From Candidatus Kryptoniota bacterium (GTDB lineage: Bacteria > Bacteroidota > Ignavibacteria > Kryptoniales > JAKASW01), in contig JAHECO010000010.1 in the NCBI GenBank assembly GCA_024641705.1, positions 1 to 64,000 on the forward strand: a stretch of DNA of 64,000 nt. The letters run 5' to 3'. The notes under the pieces were generated by a model, which had not been told where the DNA came from, searched no databases, and saw nothing but the letters and a program-made list of their open reading frames with translations. Shown piece by piece: positions 26,299 to 35,704 of this stretch. Position 1 is the stretch's first letter; each line of letters opens with the position of its first letter. A program made the position numbers and the translations under genes.

Positions 26299-27315
26299 TC
26301 AAACCACCAGAGCGTACGCTGCGCCGAGCGCCAGTCCTAATATGTACAGCCATCCAAAGCGTTTGTTATGCACAAGGCTGAACCTGTGGTACCAGAGCGG
26401 CCAGCCGATATATCCCTCAGGCGGGGAGTCGGGGCGCGGCTTGGAGAAGACCCCCATTGCTTTCCATCCCCTGGGAAGGTTCACAAATACAATCAGTGCA
26501 AACGGCGTGATGTACCTCAGGGCCACCAAGACAAGGACTACGAAGTACATGAGAAAGATCGAGGTCTGGTTGAACAGCCGGGCCCGCTTCTCGCCGAGCA
26601 CTATCGGGAGCGTCCGTTGCTTCTGCGTAAGGTCGAATTCCATCTGGTCGATGTGCTTGCCGACGAGTATCGACATGACTCCCAGCCCGTAGGGAATAGA
26701 TGCAAGAAAGGCGGGGGTCGACAATCTGCCGGTCATGCAGAAATATCCTCCGCCGATCATGAGAGGACCCCAAACGACGAGTGTTGCCAGCTCGCCGAAC
26801 CCGATGCTTTTGAGATCACGCGGCGCACCGTCGTACCAGTAGAGAATTCCCAGCCCGAGCACTGCGAACGCTGCAGCGACCCACCCCCTTGCCACCGTGA
26901 AGAAGACCGCGATCAGGACTCCTATCGTGACCAGGAGCCAGATGCCTTTCTTGAGGGAGCCCGCGCTCATCATGTTGCTGGCAAGCGGGTGCAGAGTATA
27001 CCTCATGCGCGGCGACTCGGGAGTATCGTGCCCGCGGTGAAATCCGAAATAGTCGTTAGAGAGATTGCTGATAGCATGCGCGACTACGAGCCCGACGAGG
27101 AGAAGGATGAAATAAACCGAGTTAAAGGACCCCGACGTTATGGAGAGGAGGCCCGCGATGATCGCCGCCTGAGCCGAGATGACGAGGATGATGCTCCGCG
27201 AAGCGTAAAGCCACCGCGAGATAGGATCAAGCTTTTCGATGGGGAGCTCCTTGCGGTAGAATCCGCGGAAGGCGTTATACCAAAGCTCTATCTTAGAAAC
27301 GGTGCCGTCGTTCAT
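26299..27315 (-). CDS. UbiA-family prenyltransferase (MenA-like)
   Basis: 338 residues with eight to nine transmembrane helices. The first Asp-rich motif is AHAISNLSNDYFGFHRGHDT and the second VGKHIDQMEFDLTQKQRTLP, the two diphosphate/Mg-binding loops of UbiA enzymes. It attaches a prenyl chain to an aromatic or other acceptor in the inner membrane; likeness to MenA suggests 1,4-dihydroxy-2-naphthoate, but acceptor specificity cannot be read from sequence. ATG 27315 is preceded by AGGAGAG at good spacing. The C-terminal 60 residues are longer than in typical MenA. A menaquinone role would fit the quinone-dependent Qmo complex elsewhere in the window. Confidence 0.8.
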   Translation of the reverse strand: MNDGTVSKIELWYNAFRGFYRKELPIEKLDPISRWLYASRSIILVISAQAAIIAGLLSITSGSFNSVYFILLLVGLVVAHAISNLSNDYFGFHRGHDTPESPRMRYTLHPLASNMMSAGSLKKGIWLLVTIGVLIAVFFTVARGWVAAAFAVLGLGILYWYDGAPRDLKSIGFGELATLVVWGPLMIGGGYFCMTGRLSTPAFLASIPYGLGVMSILVGKHIDQMEFDLTQKQRTLPIVLGEKRARLFNQTSIFLMYFVVLVLVALRYITPFALIVFVNLPRGWKAMGVFSKPRPDSPPEGYIGWPLWYHRFSLVHNKRFGWLYILGLALGAAYALVV

Positions 27316-27369
27316 ATGCAACTCTCCTGTGACATTTTATAAAATATAACCAACGCACAGGTCTTGTTG

Positions 27370-28455
27370 CTAGAAATTATAAACGATGTTGACCACCGGA
27401 ATTCCTATCGGAGATCCCCAACTGACACCGAGCGGGTACAACAACCCGAGGTCGCCGGCCAAGTGGCTTCCGAAGAACCGCACCCCGATCACGAGAGGAG
27501 ACCAATTCACATCGGGGAGTATCCAGAACTCCGCCAGCAACTTGATGCTGCTGCTCACGCGGGCGTCTCCGCTGATCCCAACGACGTTCGATGACCCGCC
27601 GAGCGTAGAGAATGCCCTGCCGAATGCGATATTCAACTTCGTATCCCTGTTGCCGAAGCTCGCAACACCGTAGACAATCCCCATACTCTCCCCCACACTT
27701 AACGGGGTCAACATCTGCAGTCCTCCCGCAAGGGCAAACCTATCGGGTACTTCATATATACGCGCCTTGACGCCATAGTCAATCACTTCGTCCGCTAATG
27801 AAACCGGAATCAGGAGGGTCCCTGCATTGACCATCAGCCAATCGGTCACTCCGAATGCCGCGGTGAAGAAGAAGAGTTCATAGTCCGCGACGTAGCCGGA
27901 CCCAGCCGGGATTGTGTTAGCAGTCGGCATTAGAAAGGCTCTCGTTCCGTTAGGATCCTTAACGAGGCTAATATAGGATCCCGATGGACCGGCATTCTGT
28001 CTTGCAATCCTCTCCACTTCGCTTCTCGAAATTTTGACCAGACCGAACCGATCAGTCGCCACGATGATCCTTGTAGCGGTTTCGCCAAGGATTGTACCGG
28101 AAAACAGTGTCCCGTCTTTCAGAGAAACGATTGCGGAATCCGGCGAAAGGGTGTCAACTGCACTGATCCTGGCATGGAGGGAACGCAAAGTACCGCAATC
28201 CATAATAAGGGTATCCGATTTGATGCCCTGGACCGCATCGAAGCCGACCTCTGCGTTCACGATTGAGTCGCCCGCAAGAAAGAACACCGCCCATTCGAAC
28301 CCGTTTACCGAAGGGAAGAACCTGAACCTTTCTCTCTGCGCCGGCCTCAGGGTATCACCGACAAGTGAACTGATAGTCACTTTTTCCCACGGGCCCTGTG
28401 AATATGCCGGGGACGCGAGCAATACGGTGAACAGAAGTACCGCGATTCTAGTCAT
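27370..28455 (-). CDS. Exported beta-rich protein, probable outer-membrane barrel
   Basis: 361 residues with signal peptide MTRIAVLLFTVLLASPAYSQ. The first about 140 residues form a soluble part with two Sm-like strand patterns (LKDGTLFSGTILGETATRII and VKISRSEVERI). The rest are alternating beta strands with the C-terminal end VVNIVYNF, ending in Phe as expected for an outer-membrane barrel. Family not recognised. It lies between the prenyltransferase and the nuclease-Omp85 fusion on the same strand. Confidence 0.6.
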   Translation of the reverse strand: MTRIAVLLFTVLLASPAYSQGPWEKVTISSLVGDTLRPAQRERFRFFPSVNGFEWAVFFLAGDSIVNAEVGFDAVQGIKSDTLIMDCGTLRSLHARISAVDTLSPDSAIVSLKDGTLFSGTILGETATRIIVATDRFGLVKISRSEVERIARQNAGPSGSYISLVKDPNGTRAFLMPTANTIPAGSGYVADYELFFFTAAFGVTDWLMVNAGTLLIPVSLADEVIDYGVKARIYEVPDRFALAGGLQMLTPLSVGESMGIVYGVASFGNRDTKLNIAFGRAFSTLGGSSNVVGISGDARVSSSIKLLAEFWILPDVNWSPLVIGVRFFGSHLAGDLGLLYPLGVSWGSPIGIPVVNIVYNF

Positions 28456-28529
28456 TGCATAACCCTCCGAAAACTTTCATATATCGACTGAGATCAAATG
28501 AGACCCGGCATTCACACAGACTCCCGTCA

Positions 28530-30707
28530 CTAGAACATGTGGCCGAAGTTAAAATAGAATCCAGTTCCCTCCGCACCGAAGCCGAAGTCGGCGCGTACTA
28601 CAAAATTGTCCATGTACAGTCTCAGGCCTGCTACCGGATTTGTCGCCCACCTGGCAAGATCGGCCTTGGCGAAGCTGCTCCATACTTTGCCGGCATCGAA
28701 CCCCACTACGCCGCCGAGCCTCCAGAAGATGGGGAATCTAATCTCGGCATTCAAGAGCGCGGCCGACTTGTCCAGGAACCTGTCCTGAGTGAACCCGCGC
28801 AGCGTGTTGTTTCCACCGATCGACGTCAATACCTGAACCGGCAGATTATCGCCGGCGACCTGTTGGACGCCCAGGCGGAGGGCAAAGACGGTGACAGGAT
28901 AGAACAGCTTGTGATAGTACTGGAACCACCCTGCCAGCCGAACAAAGGAGACATTGCCTGCGGCACCAGGCAGCGCATATTCGGATTCACCCTGCAGCAC
29001 TGCCCCTTCCGACGGGTTGATGAAGCTGTTCCGGGTGTCGTAACGCAGATTTATCCCCACAGAGGAAAACCTGGCTGTTGAGGCGTTGAGAGACGGCGGG
29101 AGATTCCTTAACCTGCTCGTGGAATCGAAGCCGTAGTTTTCAATACTCTTGTACTTTAATACAATTTGTCCGACTAACTCGGGTGAGAAACCTCTGCTGA
29201 AAGCTGCACTCAACTCGATCGGCACCCGTGTGTACTGCTCGCGGTTTGCGAAGAGCGATCCGTTCCCTATCCCATAGAAATTGTTCGCCAGCCATTTGTC
29301 GTAGTCAAAGGTCAGGTCAACCGCAAGGGAATATTCCTTCCCCTCGCGCCATTCCAGGTCGGGATATGAGAAGACTCCCCTATACCAGCGCTCGCCCTTG
29401 GTGCTGTTGAAGGCCACAAGATCGAACGATTCTTTCATTTTCATGAGGTCGAAGAGGAAAAGCTTGGCGCCGTAGCCGAATCCTATGTCGGTGTCATATG
29501 ACAGAATGGGGAGTGGCTCTACATGTGACCTGCTCATTTCGTCTGCATAGTTTTCGTCTTTAGCCATATTGGCGGGTGGGGCCGGGACCTTTATCTCCGC
29601 CATGACACCGAAATGATCGGACGTGTACACTCCGCCGGCCGAAGAATCGAGGACAACTTGCGCCCCCAGCAAGTTGCCCTCCGCAAATCTCCGGCTGACA
29701 AAGACGTAGTCGATCTCCCTCGGCCGGGCGTCGTAAAAGGCATCGAGTTTTCCCTTCAGGTCGAGATCATCCCCGTCGGCAGTCAAGAACTGGGTCGAGA
29801 AGGCGATGTTGGAGTTCCGCGTCGGGTCCCACGTCAAGGGATGACCCGAAGGCGCAGAGACATCGGTGAAATTGCCGCGCGACTCGATCATGCCGATCTC
29901 GCTCAACTGCGGCTCGGCGTTGAAGTCTCCGCCAAGAATGACCGGGATGTTCCGGGGAAGTCCGGAAATCCGGTCCAGCAATTCGCTCACTTCCTGTCTC
30001 CGCCTGTAAGATCCGTAGGAGAGGATCTTCCGTGCCTCCCTGTAAGCCTCCGGAGCGAACTCGCCTGACGATAAGCGGCTCTTGAGCTCGTCTGTCATCG
30101 ATGAGTCTTCAGGCGGGAAGGCACTCAGATGAACATTGATCAGAAATGCGGGCCGTCCGTCCAGTTCGATCGTCGCCACTTGTGCGAACTCGGACTCGTC
30201 GAAATTCATTGAAAAAATATCGCCATAAAGTCCGAAGGAGCCCGAGAGTTTCCACACCTCATACCCCCTCAGCGAGAGGTTTTTCCGCGTGAGGATGGCG
30301 ATGCCTTCTTCCAGATTCCAAGGAGGGCCTAAGCCGACGATCTTTATCCCGGCATTGCAAACCTGGTGCACCTGATCGAATGACAATGAGTCCGCAAGCC
30401 GTGACGAGTAACTTCCGACAGGGTTTGCCTCCTGTATGAAGATGATATCGGGATCGAGATTCCTAAGCTGGGCAACAAGTAGCTGAAACCGGAGCTCCCT
30501 TCTTCCCTCCGGTTCATACTCTCCAAAATTGAAGAAACCGTGATAGTCGAGCCCCGACCACACATTTATCGTGATTATCTTCAGGACTTTCAGACTGCCT
30601 GTCGAATCGACAGCTGCAGCGGCGGTTGCGGGAGATGCAAACCAGCCCGGAGTACCGAGCACTATACACGATACGAGGACACAGCGACGATATTTTTCAA
30701 GGAGCAT
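28530..30707 (-). CDS. Endonuclease/exonuclease/phosphatase domain fused to an Omp85 beta-barrel
   Basis: 725 residues from ATG 30707 (a GTG at 30749 has no signal). Signal peptide (about 1-30), then an EEP-superfamily domain at about 38-375 with every catalytic block: ITINVWSG (Asn), IIFIQEA (Glu), INVHLSAF (His), ILGGDFNAEP (Asp/Asn), REIDYVFVS (Asp) and YTSDHFGVM (Asp-His). A linker leads to a C-terminal 'surface antigen' barrel of about 320 residues, with RYDTRNSFINPSEG and SIGGNNTLRGF, the L6 'RGF/RGY' motif of Omp85. No POTRA domain is present. EEP members include DNases, sphingomyelinases and inositol phosphatases, so the enzyme could act on nucleic acid or phospholipid at the cell surface or in the periplasm. 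Layout resembles patatin-Omp85 (type Vd) proteins. Confidence 0.85.
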   Translation of the reverse strand: MLLEKYRRCVLVSCIVLGTPGWFASPATAAAAVDSTGSLKVLKIITINVWSGLDYHGFFNFGEYEPEGRRELRFQLLVAQLRNLDPDIIFIQEANPVGSYSSRLADSLSFDQVHQVCNAGIKIVGLGPPWNLEEGIAILTRKNLSLRGYEVWKLSGSFGLYGDIFSMNFDESEFAQVATIELDGRPAFLINVHLSAFPPEDSSMTDELKSRLSSGEFAPEAYREARKILSYGSYRRRQEVSELLDRISGLPRNIPVILGGDFNAEPQLSEIGMIESRGNFTDVSAPSGHPLTWDPTRNSNIAFSTQFLTADGDDLDLKGKLDAFYDARPREIDYVFVSRRFAEGNLLGAQVVLDSSAGGVYTSDHFGVMAEIKVPAPPANMAKDENYADEMSRSHVEPLPILSYDTDIGFGYGAKLFLFDLMKMKESFDLVAFNSTKGERWYRGVFSYPDLEWREGKEYSLAVDLTFDYDKWLANNFYGIGNGSLFANREQYTRVPIELSAAFSRGFSPELVGQIVLKYKSIENYGFDSTSRLRNLPPSLNASTARFSSVGINLRYDTRNSFINPSEGAVLQGESEYALPGAAGNVSFVRLAGWFQYYHKLFYPVTVFALRLGVQQVAGDNLPVQVLTSIGGNNTLRGFTQDRFLDKSAALLNAEIRFPIFWRLGGVVGFDAGKVWSSFAKADLARWATNPVAGLRLYMDNFVVRADFGFGAEGTGFYFNFGHMF

Positions 30708-30796
30708 TGCCGACAAGCTACTCTCCCGCCCCCATTCGCCGCGTGACACCGGCAGATCGGGCGACTGTTCCGCCAGAACTTCTGTAATGCAGCATC

Positions 30797-31504
30797 CTAT
30801 TCGACATCGCCTTCCCCTTCATTCCCTCCGAACTTCAGGGGAACTCCCAATTCAAGATAAATTTGGAAATACTGTGGGTGGATTTTGACGGAGCCCTCCC
30901 CAAGTTGCTGGGGGACGGAGAAGCTCTTTATGTACTTCACGCCGCCGTCGAGGGAGAACGCGTTGGAAAAGTTCAAGTCGACTCCCATCGTCAGGTCGTA
31001 CCCGAAGACCGCGTTCCCTTCGCTGCGGATGTTCTGTCTTATTTCGAGGTCGGGATCGTAGTCATCAGGGACAACGAGGTCGGTGTTGATGCCATAGTAC
31101 ACCAGGGCGAGATTCAGCCCGATGTGCGGGCGGAAGAAGCCGTTCCCGTGCCCGCCGATTTGGGCCCCCAGAAAAAACCTGAAGTAGTTCTGGTCAGTCT
31201 CCTGGTTTACTGTCAATCCGGTAGTGCCGTCCTGGAACGACTCCCTCTGGCTGAGCAGGTTCACGATCTCGAATCCGGCCGTGCCCGCAAAAATACTGTA
31301 TGTCTTTCCCACGGGTAGGACGATTTCGACTCCGCCTCCCCAGCCGGGCCGGCTGTAAGATCTGGCATCGGTTCCGTAAGGCACCATGTGGATGCCGTAG
31401 ACACCAAGCTTAGCTTGCGAGAAGGTTTCGGGGCTTTCCAGAAAGAACGCCACGACGATCCACGGCGCCATCCGAATCACCGTTCGACATAAGATCCTCT
31501 TCAT
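30797..31504 (-). CDS. Outer-membrane beta-barrel protein
   Basis: 235 residues with a signal peptide (about 1-30, ending ETFSQ). The mature protein has repeated amphipathic strands with Gly-aromatic turns (WGGGVEIVLPVGKTYSIFAG, RFFLGAQIGGHGNGFFRP, GYDLTMGVDLNF) and a short acidic C-terminal tail (GGNEGEGDVE) after the last strand. Typical of OmpA-like or transporter-less small barrels. No family recognised. It precedes the nuclease-Omp85 gene on the same strand and could share its transcript. Confidence 0.65.
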   Translation of the reverse strand: MKRILCRTVIRMAPWIVVAFFLESPETFSQAKLGVYGIHMVPYGTDARSYSRPGWGGGVEIVLPVGKTYSIFAGTAGFEIVNLLSQRESFQDGTTGLTVNQETDQNYFRFFLGAQIGGHGNGFFRPHIGLNLALVYYGINTDLVVPDDYDPDLEIRQNIRSEGNAVFGYDLTMGVDLNFSNAFSLDGGVKYIKSFSVPQQLGEGSVKIHPQYFQIYLELGVPLKFGGNEGEGDVE

Positions 31505-31560
31505 GACAAACTCCTTACTACAAATTCTTCACACGAATCATCCCACCCGGCCTTGACACA

Positions 31561-32148
31561 TTACAGGACAATCGAAAACCCTAAGATCAGGCCGATTGTC
31601 GATTCAGTGAAATCCCATTTATACGAGTAGTACGGAGAAGTACTCTCCTCCGTCCAGCTATGCTTCTTGAAGTTGAACTCGGTTCTTACCAGTACGCTGC
31701 TGGAGATCAGGAACTTCGCACCGACACCAAGGTTGAGAACACCGACATTGAATTTGTCGCTGGCCTGCACCACAATCCCATTCCCGAACGGATATTCCAG
31801 CGCGTTCGCCAGGCCGTATCCGGCCCGAACAAAACATCCTGCTTTAGTCTCGGGTATCAAATAAGTATAGGACAGATTCAGAAGGAGATACTGGGCTGGT
31901 TTGGAATTCTCCACTGCCATGAAGCCGAGCTCCGGCTCCACAGACAACCCATCTGCGACGTAGTATCCCGGCACGACATAGAGGGAGGCATAATTCTGTG
32001 ATTCGACTTTGTAGGCAGGGGTGCTCGGCGGGGACCAGCTGCCGATTGATCCCGAGAAAGACAATTCGACATCGCCCCGCTTGAACTGGGCATTGGCAGT
32101 GGTTGCGGAAAGCACCAATCCGCACAACAGAACGCATGCTAGTTTCAT
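31561..32148 (-). CDS. Small outer-membrane beta-barrel, paralogue of the 11.5 kb protein
   Basis: 195 residues with signal peptide MKLACVLLCGLVLSATTANA. It shares DGLSVEPELGF, FVRAGYGLANAL and LVRTEFNFKKHSW with the barrel at 11543-12076, in the same order, so both derive from one ancestor. It ends LILGFSIVL. Role unknown. First of a run of envelope genes (31.5 to 27.4 kb) on the minus strand. Confidence 0.68.
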   Translation of the reverse strand: MKLACVLLCGLVLSATTANAQFKRGDVELSFSGSIGSWSPPSTPAYKVESQNYASLYVVPGYYVADGLSVEPELGFMAVENSKPAQYLLLNLSYTYLIPETKAGCFVRAGYGLANALEYPFGNGIVVQASDKFNVGVLNLGVGAKFLISSSVLVRTEFNFKKHSWTEESTSPYYSYKWDFTESTIGLILGFSIVL

Positions 32149-32290
32149 TTTCAGCTCCTGACTTGTATTGTTGCATACCTGGCTCTGCCGACACTCATCG
32201 ACAAGCCTGAATGAAGTTATCCTGCGCTCGGAACCCCCCTGTCAAAAAAGAGTCACAGTTACATCATATAATTTCAACCATCCGTGGTTT

Positions 32291-32971
32291 TCAGCCGGCG
32301 AACTTGTAGCCCGACGTGTGGACGGTCAGGATATATTTCGGCCTTGACGGGTTATCCTCTATCTTGTGCCGGATTGAAAGTATATAGTTATCCACCGTTC
32401 GCGTCGTCGGGAAGCTCTCGTAACCCCACACCTCATCCAGTAGCATATCCCGCGTGACGACTTCACCCCTGTGTTCTACCAGGTATTTCAACACCTTGAA
32501 CTCCCTCTCCGACAACGCGACCGCTTTGCCTTTCCGGGTGGCCTCGTGGCGCCTGAAGTCGAGCTTGACGTTCCCGAACTTGAACTCGTCGACCTTTTCC
32601 GTTTCCCTCTTCTGCCTCCTCAATATTGCCTTTATCCTGGCCAGCAGCTCCGGAAGGCTGAACGGCTTGGTCACGTAATCATCGGCCCCGAGCTCAAGCC
32701 CGAGCACTTTGCTTGTCTCCTCTTTCTTGCTTGTGAGAATGAGGATGGGCGTGTTTATCCCTTCCTCCCTCAGGCTGCGACAGACTTCCTCGCCGTTCAT
32801 AACCGGGAGCATAAGGTCGAGGATGATTAGGTCGACGTTCTTCTTCTTCGACTTGTTGAAGCCTTCCTCCCCGTCGGCCGCAGTCTCGACCTCATAATGC
32901 TCCCGTCCGAGAGCTTCCGCCAATCCCGTCCTGATAGCCGCGTCGTCTTCAACCACAAGAATCTTCTTCAT
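32291..32971 (-). CDS. OmpR-family response regulator
   Basis: 226 residues: receiver (1-115; acidic pocket VEDD, phospho-Asp about 52 in IILDLMLPVMNG, Lys in DDYVTKPFSLPEL) and a C-terminal winged helix (about 130-226; ALSEREFKVLKYLVEHRGE, TVDNYILSIRHKIE). All receiver residues are intact. It overlaps the upstream kinase gene by 4 bp (ATGA) and is its cognate regulator. Targets unknown; neighbouring outer-membrane genes are candidates. Confidence 0.93.
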   Translation of the reverse strand: MKKILVVEDDAAIRTGLAEALGREHYEVETAADGEEGFNKSKKKNVDLIILDLMLPVMNGEEVCRSLREEGINTPILILTSKKEETSKVLGLELGADDYVTKPFSLPELLARIKAILRRQKRETEKVDEFKFGNVKLDFRRHEATRKGKAVALSEREFKVLKYLVEHRGEVVTRDMLLDEVWGYESFPTTRTVDNYILSIRHKIEDNPSRPKYILTVHTSGYKFAG

Positions 32972-35508
32972 TTCTTCTCCATGCTTGGAAATAAAAGGGT
33001 AATCGTCGTACCGTGTCCCGGTTCGCTTTGTATTTCGATATGCCCGTCATGAGCATCCATCACGTTCTTGACGACCGAAAGTCCAAGCCCCGTTCCGCCG
33101 GGCCTGACACTGGCACTGTTCCTGGCCCTGAAAAACGGTTCAAAGACATGCTCCTGTTCGTCCCTGGGTATGCCGATGCCGGAGTCCTTTACCGAGACAC
33201 ACAGTTTCGTCCCCCTGGAGAATGTTCTGACGGTTATGACTCTCTTCTTGCCGGAGTATTCCACCGAATTCGCGATCAGGTTGCCGACCGCCTCGATGAC
33301 CGCGTCCCTGTCGGCAGCGACCTTCCGGCGTTTGAGCCCAAGCTTCGTGACCAGCTTGCACTTCCCCTTGACAACCTCGTAGCTCATCAGTGATGCAGTT
33401 TCCTTGACTATATCGTCCAGCACCTCCTGTTTCATATCGTACACGATATTGCCGCGTTCCGTCTTCGCGACGCTGAGAACGTTATCTATCATCCGCGTCA
33501 GCCTCATCGACTCGCCCTGGATCGAGTCGAGGTAACGGCGAACCCGCGAGACGGGGAATTTCCGGTCTCCTTTCAGTGCTTCTGAATACATCCTTATGGC
33601 CGTCAGAGGTGTCTTAAGGTCATGTGACACACTGGCCACGAAGTATGTTTTCATCCTGTTGATTTCTTCCAGCCTCTCCCTTTCCTCGCGTTCGAATGCG
33701 AGGCGTTTCTGAAGGAGTATCCTTTCAAGGGCCAGCCCCGAATTGCCCGAGATATAGTTGAGGAGTTCGATATCCTCGACACTGTACCGAACGCCCGATT
33801 TCTTGAGTCCCAGGGCAAGGAAGCTCAGCGGTTTACCTTCCTCGGACTTGGCCGGGAACGCGAGTGAGATTCCCCATCTACGGAAGACTTCCCGGTCCGC
33901 CTTCTCGAAATCAGCCCCCGGCTCGATATTGTTATCGAGTGCTATCGGCTGGGATAAACCACTTTTCAAATTGGGAAGGTCGAATCTCACGGCGTGCGAC
34001 TCCAGCTTGTCGAATCCGCGGTCGGCAAGGAGGCGGAGGAGCGAGCCGCCCTCCTCGAAAAGGAAATAGCCGACCCTTTCAACCGGTATCACCGCTTCCA
34101 CGGTGCAGACTGCAAGTTCAGCCACATCGCCCGGGGTAACGCATCTTTTTATCTCGTCGCTGAATTTTCTTTCGACCCAGGCCATGTCGTATCTGATGCG
34201 GAAAAAAGTCTTGTCGACAAATCGCTGCACCCGTCTCCGGACTGGTTCAAATAGGACTGCGACCGCCACGGCCGCAGCCGCCGACACGATTATGGATTTA
34301 GTCACGGTGAAGCTTCCGACGAACGCCGCCGCTGCCCCGACTATCACCGCGTAAATGGAAAGCAGTATCACCAGCATCATGACGTAGACCGTGCTCCTGT
34401 TGAAGAGGTGGTCTATATCGAGGACATGGTACCTGACGATGGCAACCGCGAATGCGACCGGCGTTGCACCTGACAGCAGCACGACTATCTCCTCGCTCAC
34501 CAGGCCCCGCGATGTGAGGAGCTGAGGGATCTGCCACAAAAACACGAAGCCCAGAGAGCTCACTGCCAGACCCAGTATTATCCATCTCAGCTTCCGTCTC
34601 TCCATCTCTTCCGTGGCGGAACGGTATGACCGGATAAATATAGCGACCGCCACCACGACACACGCGGCATAGAACCACCTCGTTACGTTGAAGACCGCCA
34701 GGAAGGAATGGAACCAACCCATCGATAGCGGGCCGGTTGCCTTCACAAACATGAGCGACATCAGAACCGAAAGGAATGCCGCGATTATGTATAAGATGTA
34801 TTCATACCCATTAAGAGGAGATTTTCTTCGGGACGGGAAGACCAGGCTGAAATGGAGGAACAGCGCGGGGACGAACGCGTAGGCTGTCGAGAAGACAATC
34901 CTGACGAACTGACCTGCCCACTCCGGCTTGAGCGCATAACAGCCCCATGTAGACATGATTACTATCGCCACGGCCAGGGCGCCGAAATGGTAAACAAGCG
35001 CTGCCAGTTCGTCTCTCCTCTTCGAAAAAACAAGAAGGCCGGAGACAAAGAAGAGAGTTCCCACAAACCATGCAACTAGCATGTATATCGCAGTGTATGC
35101 ATGTACAAGTCTGACGCGGACCTCGAAGCCGTGGTCGACCATGACAGGCAGCTCGTCTCCCACCCGCATGCCGTCAAGGAGAAATTCCAGGTCTTCAAGC
35201 GAGCGGATCTCTTCACCTCCGAACGAGATAATTCTGTCTCCCCTTTCGAGGAGCGGCGCCGCGAGGCGGGGTGGGCTGGTAACTTCGAAGGCCCCCTGCT
35301 CGGGGGTCGAGACTCTGAAGGGGAGATCGGCCTTTTCATAGACCTGCCAGAGGCCGAGAAGACAGACGGCATACACGAGCACGTCAAGGAGCCAAATCGC
35401 CGGGAAAAACAACTTAGATCTCAATGTCAGCCTCCCCGCGCGGGGAAAATTCACGGAAATATGATTTAAGCCATCGATCTGATGGTCGTTCCCAAAACGG
35501 AATCCCAT
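32968..35508 (-). CDS. Membrane histidine kinase with PDZ, multi-helix sensor and GAF domains
   Basis: 846 residues. One N-terminal helix, then an external PDZ-like segment (about 75-125; LLERGDRIISFGGEEI), a block of seven or more transmembrane helices (about 130-400) like 7TM sensor kinases, a GAF-like domain (about 440-590), HisKA with ASVSHDLKTPLTAI (acceptor His), and HATPase_c with IANSVEYSG, KDSGIGIP and GGTGLGLSVVK. Catalytically complete. PDZ domains in kinases may sense peptides or misfolded proteins in the periplasm. ATG 35508 is preferred over TTG 35517. Forms a two-gene operon with the OmpR-type regulator. Confidence 0.88.
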   Translation of the reverse strand: MGFRFGNDHQIDGLNHISVNFPRAGRLTLRSKLFFPAIWLLDVLVYAVCLLGLWQVYEKADLPFRVSTPEQGAFEVTSPPRLAAPLLERGDRIISFGGEEIRSLEDLEFLLDGMRVGDELPVMVDHGFEVRVRLVHAYTAIYMLVAWFVGTLFFVSGLLVFSKRRDELAALVYHFGALAVAIVIMSTWGCYALKPEWAGQFVRIVFSTAYAFVPALFLHFSLVFPSRRKSPLNGYEYILYIIAAFLSVLMSLMFVKATGPLSMGWFHSFLAVFNVTRWFYAACVVVAVAIFIRSYRSATEEMERRKLRWIILGLAVSSLGFVFLWQIPQLLTSRGLVSEEIVVLLSGATPVAFAVAIVRYHVLDIDHLFNRSTVYVMMLVILLSIYAVIVGAAAAFVGSFTVTKSIIVSAAAAVAVAVLFEPVRRRVQRFVDKTFFRIRYDMAWVERKFSDEIKRCVTPGDVAELAVCTVEAVIPVERVGYFLFEEGGSLLRLLADRGFDKLESHAVRFDLPNLKSGLSQPIALDNNIEPGADFEKADREVFRRWGISLAFPAKSEEGKPLSFLALGLKKSGVRYSVEDIELLNYISGNSGLALERILLQKRLAFEREERERLEEINRMKTYFVASVSHDLKTPLTAIRMYSEALKGDRKFPVSRVRRYLDSIQGESMRLTRMIDNVLSVAKTERGNIVYDMKQEVLDDIVKETASLMSYEVVKGKCKLVTKLGLKRRKVAADRDAVIEAVGNLIANSVEYSGKKRVITVRTFSRGTKLCVSVKDSGIGIPRDEQEHVFEPFFRARNSASVRPGGTGLGLSVVKNVMDAHDGHIEIQSEPGHGTTITLLFPSMEKK

Positions 35509-35704
35509 GTACGACAACCCAAACCCGCGCGGCTCAATTTTAATTCAATCGCGAAAGTAAGTCAAATGACCCCCCATCGTTGAACGACATGAGCGACCCG
35601 ATCTCATCGTCAATGAGTCCAGGCACGCCGGTGATCCGGAGATTACGAAGGAGTGTTTTTTTCGGGGCTCGTGAGCCGGGAGGCCGGGTGAAGCAGCGAC
35701 CTTC

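Noticed and set aside
35640..35690. Hairpin GGCTC-GT-GAGCC beside a T7 tract, as terminator
   Set aside because: The T-tract precedes the stem on the plus strand and reads as A's after the stem on the minus strand, so it cannot act as an intrinsic terminator in either direction.
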